NCBI RefSeq assembly: GCF_932526225.1
Contig: NC_064036.1
Location: forward strand, 9,803,519-9,867,518
Reading direction: 5' to 3'
DNA from: Nematostella vectensis
Lineage: Eukaryota > Cnidaria > Anthozoa > Actiniaria > Edwardsiidae
DNA length: 64,000 nucleotides
The notes beneath the pieces are model-generated. The model worked only from the letters and a program-made list of their open reading frames with translations. It was not told where the DNA came from and searched no databases. This document shows positions 24,601 to 35,900 of this stretch, in pieces; within the stretch, counting starts at the first letter, position 1, and every line of letters starts with the position of its first letter. Position numbers and translations under genes: made by a program.

Positions 24601-26898
24601 TGATTGATTGTGATAAGAGACGGCTAGAGTTCCCAATGTGTTGGTTATATATAAAAACTAACTGATTATTCTTTGCTTATAGCTACTACCTCTGCACCTG
24701 CAAACTACGCCAAAATAGTGGTCGCATTCGTGTTTGAGGGCTGCTTTTCCCGGAACACTTCCTTGGCTTCCCAGCGTTTGATTGACGCAATTGGCCAATT
24801 AACGTCAACATCCAGGTCTTACATTGACGTCACGAAATCCACTTGTGTCAGCGGTGTCCAGTCCAATTGCGGCGTAGATACAAGCATCGTGGACTCGTCT
24901 TCCCATCGTGCAAGGCGCGCCGTGGGAGGGGGAAGAGCAAGAGGAAGCTCTTCTGATGACTCGAAAAAGAAGGACTCATCGTCAAACAGCTACTCCACGA
25001 CTCTGCAGTACTTTACCAAAACTTTACCAGAAGACAAGAGCGTTCCGTGTGAAAGCTTGGTCATCAACGCCACGATATGGGAGGCGGGAGGAAAAAACAT
25101 TGAGGATGTTATAAAACAAGTGGTTGATTCTGTTAAGAACGGTTCACTTGGGATTCAGCTACCAAGTGAGATATTCAAGGCAACGTTCATCATTTTCGCG
25201 ACAAAGAACTCAAGCTATGAGTTACACGTCAGTCCGTACATTTACAAGCCTCCAATCCCAACAGCAAGGTCGATACCACCTCTAACGACCAACTTGAAAC
25301 CCTTGATCTATACCGGGGGCGCTGTGTTAGGGCTGATCTCTCTATGTGTCATCTATCAGCTCGTGAAGCAGACGTTCTTGCTACGCAGGAAGAAATTCAC
25401 GGATATCAACAGCGACCGCGTTAATTCACGCAAGAAGCGAGTTGAAGAGGTCATGGACGGACAAGACGCCAAAGACGAAGGTTAGAGTCAGGCGTCCTCA
25501 TTGGCAGGGGTGTAGCTTACAAGAATGGGCAGAGTGGGGGGGGGGAGGGGTGTCCCTTCTGCCACCGCCACAACCCCCGCCATGCAGTCTTTTCTTATTC
25601 AAGAATTTTAAACACTTTCAGGCAATACCTTATACCTCCTTTTTGCTAAGGTAGAGCTCGGTGTCGTCAAAAATAAATCATACTGTTAAATGGGAACATA
25701 TCAGACACGTCGTTCTTCGCCTAAAAGTCGAAATCTGGTAAATCAAGAGGGGATGTCTGAGGTGGCGAAGAAATGAATGCTTCTGTGCTCAATTCAAAAT
25801 GGCTGCCGGGATAGATAAAGGCAAATGCGAGTTCCAAGTTTTCAAATATGGTATGCGATCTCCCTAGATAAAAAGGACTTTTTAAACATATATGGGTCGA
25901 TTTTGGACTTGAATAACCTTACATGATTGTCTGAATGAACTAAACTTACTTCAAAAACTTGAATTCTAGAGCGAGAACGAGGCGAGTTCGACATGACGTT
26001 CGCAAGTCTGCCTCGTGTGGACAACGACGCGTTGACAAGACGCTATGATTGGACGACACCAGGCTACCTGCCGAGCATGCTCGCCCCAGCTTACCGAGCG
26101 ACAGAGTTCCACGGCCAAAATTCACCGCCTCGACTCATGCTAGACGATGATGATACAGACGAAGAAAAGAATAGGTAAGCGACAAACAAATAAGTAGTAG
26201 GAAATAGCAAAATAAGGAGAGGAAAAGTAGCGAAAAAGAAGGTCAGAGATTAATAATAAAGAAATGCATACCTGAAATATTATGACTAGTTAGTCAACAC
26301 GAACTATTAAAAGCTAAAAGAGCAAGCAAGTCAGGAAGTTTCTAGAACCGAATAAGACGTTCAGAACGTCAACATTCTGCTGGCCCGTAATTACAATAGA
26401 GTACTGCCCTGCTCTGCTGCTGCTCAAAGGGTGTTCAATAATTATTACGATTTTTATCTAATTTTCTGTGGTTGTTTCAGTCTCGGCAAGGCCAGTGTCA
26501 TTAACGTGGATGACGAGACAGACGAAGACTTGCGTGACATCCTCGAGAGTGACGACGAGTCCTATAGTAGACCTACCAGCAAGAGATCAAGCAGAACAAT
26601 AAGAGACCCCTCCGCCACTACCAGGAAGACCAGGAAAAGTTCCAGAAATTTGTCCGGGAAATCCAATGGTAATGTGTCCGCGAAAAAGCAGGAATCCAAT
26701 ACTAAGTCTCCGCTTCCTGGAAAAAGACGAAAATGTTCTTACATGGGTCCGGAGGGCAGGGAAGCGCTTAAGAGAGAAAGTTCTCCAGCACCAAGTTTCG
26801 GGAATTTAAAGAACAATAAAGTGACTCCAGTCAAGGAAGAAAGAAAACCTTCAGTAATTTCCCTGAAGCCGCCGAAATACACGTCATCTCAGACGTAG
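21697..26898 (+). CDS. Orphan type I membrane protein with Cys-rich ectodomain and furin-like site, six exons
   Basis: Exons 21697-21724, 21832-21905, 24118-24361, 24683-25480, 25970-26174 and 26481-26898. All borders are GT-AG and phases agree, giving 588 aa. Residues 1 to about 23 form a signal peptide (LVLVFSVVLLPITSA). Exon 3 is Cys-rich with many N-x-T sites. Exon 4 encodes an alpha/beta-looking region, then R-A-R-R at 191-194 followed by AVGGG, a furin-type cleavage pattern. A second alpha/beta-looking region follows, then one membrane segment at about 323-345 (IYTGGAVLGLISLCVIYQLV) and a basic stop-transfer LLRRKK. The roughly 240-residue cytoplasmic tail alternates acidic runs (DDDDTDEE) with Ser/Lys/Arg-rich stretches and a GKRRK cluster. 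I do not recognise the family. The layout suggests a processed surface receptor or adhesion molecule, which is inference only. Confidence 0.85.
21906..24117. other. Intron 2 of the orphan membrane gene
   Basis: A 2.2-kb intron, AT-rich, with no exon or clear repeat visible on either strand. GTAAGT donor, CTATTCCAG acceptor. Confidence 0.6.
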
Positions 26899-29800
26899 TT
26901 CTCGGAAATATCTGAACAACAAAATCAGTGCATGGTTTACTATAGAATTTTGTAGAATAAGATTGTACAGAACAATACCCGCGTGTTGGACCACTTATCT
27001 CATTAGTAGTAATTGCATCACGTGTCCATTTGATTTTACGTGTTCAACCAGATTCTACCACTGTTCTGCATCTATCACTTTTACACTTCGAACACGTCTC
27101 AATCCAATTTTATCACGTGCTAGCCAAATGAGCACGTGTTCTATTGATTGTACCAAGTTTCTAACTTGCTGTGATGCGTATTCCAGCACGAGTTATACAT
27201 CAATCACGTACCGCAACGTTCCCAGCGATGTACAATGGTACTAACTTAAGATAAAGAGGAAGGAGGTTGCACTGATCTCTGAAAGCTCTAGATTTTTCGT
27301 AAAGAGACAATAATGAAAGAAGCGCTGGAAAGTGTAGGGGCACATATAGATAAATATCAGATTGTAAATAAAAGTTCTTACAGATTACCTAATATATGTC
27401 AGTTTATCCCTACATATTGCCGCATGTAAATTATAGATTATAACCTGTATGTACATTTACCAGAGAAGGGGAGGGCGACAATGGCAGGTTCAACGATTTT
27501 AGGGGGCGGTATGAAAATGACGCGAATTCATAATAAACTGAAACTAAGGATTGTTTTGATTGTTTTAAAAACACAGACGGCTTAAGAAGGATAATCAAAC
27601 CAGCCGCGTAGGGGAGGGCGCGAGCACCTTACTCGGCAGTGAAGAAAGTGGTCTTCTCCCTCCTATTGAAAAATATCTAACCCATCACATACCTGTCAAT
27701 TATTCCTTTCTAGCGCATGGAATATAACAGAGAACAGACATGGAAGGAAAATATGATAAGCCATACTGATAAGTAATAGAAAAAGAGGTAGAGCCAATTG
27801 CCTGGGGATCGAACCTCCTCAGATCAAATGAAACGAGAGAAAAATAGACCATACATTCAGACATACACTGAAACGCCAGCTAAAACATTACGGCTAGGCT
27901 GAAGATTTCGGCCCCAGCACCGCTATTTAGCGAACTGTACAACACAGAGGAACCTGCGGTACCCTCGCATTAATGGGGAGGCAATAACCAGGATTCCAGC
28001 TCTGTCTAAGCTCACTGAGATGTAGAATGAAAATTATCCGGGTCTTTTTCACGCTTGCGTCTCTCAGGAGTACGCATGTAGCTATAGTAGTCAGGTAATT
28101 TCGTCATTAGCAAAGCACCTTGTGACCTAGGCATAACCTTTTGCTGCTCAGAAACAAAAAAAGTAAACTAAACTTTGCTTTAATGCGCGCGATCTAAAGA
28201 GACGGTTCTTTTGATCATTTAAGATTCATTTAAGATCAAGATTCCAGAAACTCTACCGAGTCAATGCCGAACCTGAGGCGAATAATTATTTAGTGCAAAG
28301 AGCAAACCTACGGCGACTGAATATAAGTGGAATATTGAGTTCACATTCTTACACTGTCATCGCCATCGGGGGCGTAGGGGGGACATATCGCAAATATAAA
28401 GAGTTATCACGTACACTCTCCACTTTTTCAAAAACCACTTAACTTTAAACCACGCTTACAACAAGGTAAGAGATAATGTTTTCCAAATAATTTCATCCTT
28501 TTTTAACTTCGATAACTATTTTATTAGCGCCCGAATACATTTGTACTTTACAACATAAGTTTTTTGCACGATTGTCAGCCATGCTCACTACAAACTTATC
28601 TCACATACATTTTGGGCTTCCAACAGCACCATCCAACTATATAAGAAATCCTACCACGCTCAAGATAGCTTAAAAGTCTTAGAAGCCAAGGCCAAGAAAT
28701 TAAATTTCGTAAACAGCTAGCAAGCTTATAAGGTAGAGAAAATCCACGATGTCTACGGCCAACAAAGGAAGGTTTGATTTTAACTTACCACACCATCCAC
28801 TTCCCTAAAGCAGCCTTACATTGACGTGTAGGGGTAAGGTGAATTGGCAAGCCACTCATTCACTTTGAAACACGTCTCAAATGCGAACTTTTTCCTTACT
28901 AGGTATCCCCATCTTTCCTCCTCCCATAGCATCCCTCGGCTCCCAGTTTCCATTCTCCCCGTCGCATTTGACTAGTACTTGGTCTTACCTCCTGATGATA
29001 AACCCTGTACTAGAAAACACGTGAGGCTGCTTCCTTTCAAAGAGCTCTATGAAATATTCTATTCCTTATTTACCGTAATTTATTATACATTTATGTGCAT
29101 GTTTATGAACTTTTGTTGTTTTCATTATATTTTAACTCACTTCTTTCTCCACCAGCATGTACACCTTACCCCTTATCAGCCTTTTTGTTTTCCGGTCTAT
29201 ACCTCCCTACCCACTACCTCCTTCCTAATCTTCCCATTCACCCTATACGCCATGGTAAGAACAACTGCATCACTATCCAGGACACTCCTTATAGTCCAAC
29301 TCCACTCACTGTAGCATTATCCCCACAATAACCCTCCCGCCCTCACCCCTTCCACCTACCTCTACCCGTATCACCACCATTATCCCCCTTTTATGTCCCC
29401 CTTTCTCCCCAGGTTCCATGGTACGAATACCCGCTTTTAACCAAAAACCGAAAATAATTCGATTCATGGAGACCCAGAGAAAATAAATTCCAAAGTTAAC
29501 TAAAATTAAACAGAAATATATGAATTGAATTCCTTACTCTTAGTATCTAACCACTACTCTCTATTGCCCGAGCAATCTGTTCCGATTATTTAACCACATA
29601 TTTGACATTTAATACCGGAAATCAAATAATCTATATTGAAATAATAATAATCATTTAAAAAAAATGATAAGATAATTTAATTCTAAATAAAAACTGGTTG
29701 GCAATAACACACATTTTTAAAAGAAATTACTTGACCATGCAACATCTATCCAACACTGTGTACGAATAGCACAGCATTCAGATAGGCCAAACAATGTAAT

Positions 29801-29918
29801 GTAGTTTTCATTTAACACTTCTTTCAACAAAAGTTGTCAGCGCAAACAACAAATATCAAATGGCAGTCATAGGACCAATAACAAAGTAGAAAAAAGACAG
29901 CGCTTTTCGACCCTCCGC
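26899..29918. other. 3' UTR and intergenic region between convergent genes
   Basis: Convergent 3' ends of the plus orphan gene and the minus cadherin gene. Three CACGTG E-boxes lie at about 27019-27137. A possible poly(A) signal AATAAA for the orphan gene lies at about 27367-27372. The ORFs near 28979-29331 are pyrimidine-rich and show no recognisable protein. Nothing else is supported. Confidence 0.5.
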
Positions 29919-32900
29919 TTACATTAAGTACTCTCTCCTGCTCTTCGGATAAAGAGACTGGTACTCTGGATACATGTTTCTCAGTTCTGTGTAGTCCGAT
30001 TGTCCGGTCCCCTGACCGGTGGTTTCTTGGACCCCTCCCCGCTCGAAACGCCCATTCCCCTTTGGCTCAGATGGCACTCTTGGCTGGAAGTCTGGACGTA
30101 TTCTTGGAGATAATTCAGCGTAATCCGCCTCTCCCATTTCCAGAGTATTACTCTCTTGAAAGTTTCCCGGTGCGTCATCCATGTCTTCGTAGTCGGGAGA
30201 CGAGGGCTGACTAGCTACAGCAAGGGGAGACAAGTCTGGACTTGAAAGAGCATTTTGCTTATTTCCTACCGTTGTCATGATATTCAATGGTATGTGGTCA
30301 TGAGACAAGGATTGTTCGTGATCGTGGTCGTGAACGTGTTCGTGATCGTGATCGCGGTCGTGATTGCCACTCGGTGCCACTTGATTAGCATATATGGCAC
30401 TCTTTGTGGAGGAACTATTTGAAGAAAAAAAAGACATTAATATTGCGAAATGAAAAATTGATATCTAGCGACTACACTACGAAAACGTCTGGCAAATTGC
30501 TGCTGAAATCGCCTCTTTTTTTTGCTTGTTACTCTCTTCTCTTCCCATTAAGCCCGCACCCTTAAACCTCTTGGCTTTTTCGGCTTATCTCGTTTAGTAT
30601 CCGGTGCCCCCCCCCCATTTATCCCCTCTTCATCCTAGGTGTCTTGGTATGAATATCCCCCCCCCTTCATCCTAGGTGTCTTGGTATGAATACCCCCCTT
30701 CATCCCAGGTGTCATGGTATGAATACCCCCATTCATCCCAGGTGTCTTGGTATGAATACCCCGCTTCATCCTAGGTGTCATGGTATGAATACCCCCGCTT
30801 CATACTAGGTGTCATGGTATGAATACCCCCCCTCTTCATCCTAGGTGTCATGGTATTAATACGCCCATTCAACCTGGGTGTCATGGTATGAATATCCCCT
30901 TTATCCTAGGTGTCATGGTATCAATACCCCCCTTCATCCTAGGTGTCTTGGTATGAATAACCCGCTTCATCCTAGGTGTCTTGGTATGAATACCCCGCTT
31001 CATCCTAGGTGTCTTGGTATGAATACCCCGCTTCATCCTAGGTGTCATGGTATGAATATCCCGCTTCATCCTAGGTGTAATGGTATGAATACCCCCCTTC
31101 ATCCTAGGTGTCATGGTATGAATACTCCACTTCATCCTAGGTGTAATGGTATGAATACCCCCCTTCATCCTAGGTGTCATGGTATGAATACCCCCCTTCA
31201 TCCTAGGTGTCATGGTATGAATACCCCCCTTCATCCTGGGTGTCATGGTATGAATACCCCCCTTCATCCTGGGTGTCATGGTATAAATACCCCCCTTCAT
31301 CCTAGGTGTCATGGTATGAATACCCCCTTCATCCTAGGTGTCTTGGTATGAATACCCCGCTTTATCCTAGGTGTCATGGTATGAATACCCCCCTTCATCC
31401 TGGGTGTCTTGGTATGAATACCCCCCTTCATCCTAGGTGTCTTGGTATGAATACCCCCCTTCATCCTAGATGTCATGGTATGAATACCCCCCTTCATCCT
31501 AGGTGTCATGGCATGAATATCCCCTTCATCCTAGGTGTCATGGTATGAATATCCCTCTTCATCCTAGGTGTCATGGTATGAATACCCTCCTTCATCCCAG
31601 GTGTCATGGTATGAATACCCTCCTTCATCCCAGGTGTCATGGTATGAATACCCCCATTCATCCTAGGTGTCATAGTATGAATACCCCCTTCATCCTAGGT
31701 GTCTTGGTATGAATACCCCCCTTCATCCTGGGTGTCATGGTATGAATACCCCCATTCATCCCAGGTGTCATGGTATGAATACCCCCATTCATCCCAGGTG
31801 TCATAGTATGAATACCCCCCTTCACCCTAGGTGTCATGGTATGAATATCTCCCTTCATCCCGAGTGTCATAGTATGAATATACCCCCCTTCATCCCAGGT
31901 CTCATGGTATGAATACCCTCCTTCATCCCAGGTGTCATGGTATGAATACCCCCATTCATCCCAGGTGTCATGGTATGAATACCTCCTTCATTGGGGTTGC
32001 ACGAGCTATCAAAACAAACCTTGTAGTAGTCGTTTTTGTTTTGGCAGCTTTGACACCTAAAACACAAGACCTTATTGAGAAAAGTCAAAAGAAAAGACAT
32101 CGAAACCAATAAAAGCCCTTGAAGATATGATAAAACTCATTTTTGTTTTCAATCCTGTAACAAGGAACATTTTTTCAAAATAGATATTGGCCTGAAACTT
32201 GTTCTCGTAAGGAATTGGGTATTCAACCAGTGCAAAGGCTCAGTCGAGATCTCGCGCGATCCGTCACTACTCCTTCATAGGCAACTCCGCATTGTAAAGA
32301 AACGGGGAAGGGGTTACCTATGGGGAAATTGCAGAGGAGGGAGACTAAGGAGAATTAGATGCCAAAGGAAACCCAAATCAGGTATTTTTCCCTTTCTGTA
32401 TCTTAAGATGCCTGCGAAGGCTAGTCTCTCCCTTGGGCCCTCCCCAGTCCCCTGGCTCCCCTGGCTCCTGTCTCATATATCTACAGAGCCGCAGTAGGCC
32501 CCGTAAGATTGGGGGGCACAATACAAAAACATTAAGAAAATATTGGGGGCGCACACCCAAGCCCCTGCTACGGCCCTGATCTTCTATCTTTGGCTAGAGC
32601 GCCCTTTGGCCCTTTCCCTGGCTAGACCATTTACTTGCTAATGTTATATGTTTACTCTTTGCGATTGCTATTACTTACTGCTTTTGCTACTCTTATTGAT
32701 ATCTGTTTTGCTTTCTCTTTTGCTTGCTCGTGTTAGTGTTACTTTTCGTGCTTGCTATTACTAACTGCTTCCGCTACTATTACTCGTACACACCTTGTCT
32801 CCAAATGTAGATGACAAGCGCGACGAGGATCAGTACTAGAAGTATAATGATGGGGGCGAATACGGCGATCATCGTGCCACGCCCTTCACCTACAATCAGA

Positions 32901-35900
32901 GGAAAAACTAAAACGACTAATACAGTCGCCGCTGTGTCGAGCGCTGTATGAAACGCTTCACACACAGGGCGAATGCTAGGTTTGCATAAGGCGTAATACA
33001 AATATGGAAACAACATTGTTGGATTCACTGACGCTTTAAGCGGAAGCCCTTTAGCAGTGTTAGCACCACTCAGAAAAATTCCAACGAAAAAGTTTTTTAC
33101 AGAAGTTTACTACAGAACTGTATTGTTTTGGTTTCCGTTTATTTTCTCTGTTCAGCCTTCCGTATCAATCAATTTGTTTGCCTATCAGTATCAATCTTGC
33201 CTTTTATTTTTATCAATTTCTTTCTTAATTTTATTTAATGTGTTGATAATACTTCAAACTGAGTCCTAGCCTTCTGGCTAATTCCCTACGCACCACTGGC
33301 ATCCTTGAATATCGTCATCGTCGTGGAGGTTTCCGTTGTAGTTGCTGTTGCTGGATCTGGGCCAACAACTACTTTTACTAATGTGAACGCGGGAGGCTGT
33401 TTGGTGCTAAAGGCCTGGAATGAATTGGCATTAAGTCTCTATCAGTGGAATCAAGTCTTAAATCATAAAGGCATCATATGAGGATGAATGATGATGATGA
33501 TAATGTGGTGACAATGATCGTGATAATGGTAATGATAACGTGGTGACGATGATCGTGATGATGACAGTGGTGATGATAACGTGGTGACGATGATCGTGAT
33601 GATGACAGTGGTGATGATAATGTGGTGACGATGATAGTGATGGTGGTCATGATGACCTTGGTGTTGGCTATAATGTAAATGATGACGATAAAGATGCTTT
33701 GTTCTTACATTCACTATAATGCTGTAGACACCTTTGTTCAAGTTACCATTCACCGTGATGATGCCTGTAGTGGGGTTTATGGCGTACAACTGATCTGGGT
33801 CACTTTCTGCGGGAAATAAATGAAAAGAAATGGAATAAAATAAGTAAAATAGAAGACAAATCACAAAAAATAGAAAGAAACGCATGAAATTATTAAAATG
33901 AATATAATATTCTTATTTTTAATATTGATATTTGTCAAATCGCATATCTTTTTCATTGATCCTGTCAAATCTTGGCTTCATAGTTTCTATTTACCTGGAT
34001 ATATGCTGTACTCTATAGGAGCTTTAAATGAGTCCATGTCTTCTGCTTGAACTTGAATGACAAGAGACCCCTATATGAATACAAGCCACTGATCAAAAAG
34101 TTCACTGAAAAGTACAGCCATACAGCCAAACAACCATCCGGGTATGGATAATTGTTGTTATCGGAGCTGGTCGCCTAGGAGAATGCCAGAATGTAATTGT
34201 ATTTCAAAATTTGGGAAACCAAGCTTATACTTTTGCCACTTGATGTTGCCAACTCTTGGTCAGTGTGGTAACACCCTCTCGCTCTCCCCCCCCCCCCCCC
34301 CCCCCCACCCTCTCTCTCTTTCTTTTTTTCAAAGCCGGCCACACCCCGAATACAACTCACCGGTGGTGGACTGGTGCCGAGATACGCCTCGTATAGCCTC
34401 CGTGAAAAGTTCGCCGGAAGGTCATCTAAATCCAGCACATTGATGGTGACAAGACCAAAGCTTTGTAGTTTAATGTCTGTGTGATTGTTCTGTTAACATT
34501 TTGGAGAAAAGTATGAGCACTATAGCACTGCTAAGATGTATTATTAAGGAAGGAACTGTAGTTCTTCAATCGATTACGATATGGGAAGAATGTGAAAAGT
34601 GTCTATAAATGGATATTAAATGACAATAAATTACATTGATTATTGTTGTCGTTGCTGTATTGTCATCCTCGTCGTTGTTGTCGTCGTTGTTGCTGTTTTC
34701 GTTATCGTTGTTGTTGTTGTTGTTGTTCGCTCTTACCATCGCCGATATATTAAGGGTATATATCTTTAGACCATTGTCGTTGTTGCCGTTGTTGTCGTCG
34801 TTGTTGCTGTTTTCGTTGTCTTCGTCGTTGTCTTCGTTGTTGTCGTTGTTGTTGTTGTTGTTGTTGTTCGCTCTTACCATCGCCGAGATATTAAGGGTAT
34901 ATATCTTTGGACCATTGTCGTTGTTGTCGTTGTTCTTGTTGTTGTTGTTGTTGTTGTTCGCTCTTACCATCGCCGAGATATTAAGGGTATATATCTTTGG
35001 ACCATTATCGTAGTCAAGAGGCTTTGCGATTGTAATTTCACCAGTCGTTTGGTCAATACTAAACTTCCCATCCTGGAAAAAATAATTTTATTTGTTCAGA
35101 TCTAAAGCTACGAAGCAAGGGTATGGTCACGATATCAGTGAGACAGCAAAAAGAAACTTTTTTTTATCTTGCTAGTTATTCAAAGGCACTACAAGACAAC
35201 ATACAGTATCACAAATGTTGATGAAAATTTGCCTTGCTCTTTAAACAAGCCCGAGACCCGCAGCCAGAATATTCCTTGAGCAGGAGGTATATTTTTAGCT
35301 TTTTTTCCATTTAAGCCCGAAAGAGGGTCACATCTGTCTCCCCACACTCTGGATTCGACACTGCAGTTTAGACAAGCCCTCCCATTCGACTGAAATGAAA
35401 CGTTACATGCCACGCATTTAAGCCAGTTAAACCGCATTGTCACCAGTTTACTTCCGGTCGATTACGTGGGAATCTCCGATTATTTTTAACGGAAAACGCG
35501 AAATATATTTCAAAATATTGAGAGCAGTGTGTCTATTGGAAGTTTTTTTGAGGATGTGATTGATAATTTAGAGCGGATGGCCTGTTTAAATATTTCGGAT
35601 TCGAATAGATTCTTTTCTCTTTTAACGGTTGAGGTTTCCGTCGGACATCCGGAAGTAAAATGGTGACAATGCGGCTTTAATCCCGGAGTGATACAGATTC
35701 CTTTCTTCAAAAGACAAATAACACGAATGAAATCATCAACCAATTAATATCCATATAAGCTAATTTTCGGATGAGAGCTTAAAATTGGGATGGGTTACCT
35801 AAAACAATGTAAACACGTACCAAATTTCCAGAAGCAACAGCAAACGTAATAACGGCATTCGTTGTTGCATCTGCATCTGTTGCTGTGGCAGTAGCCGCCG

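Noticed and set aside
27795-27830. Possible tRNA (B-box-like GGTTCGATCCC on the minus strand)
   Set aside because: The flanking bases do not form a T stem and no A box or acceptor stem is present at the right distance.
30878-31912. Repetitive ORFs (MNTPLHPRCHG on plus, MTPRMKGGIH on minus)
   Set aside because: 33-bp unit is a multiple of three; both strands open; located inside cadherin intron 13.
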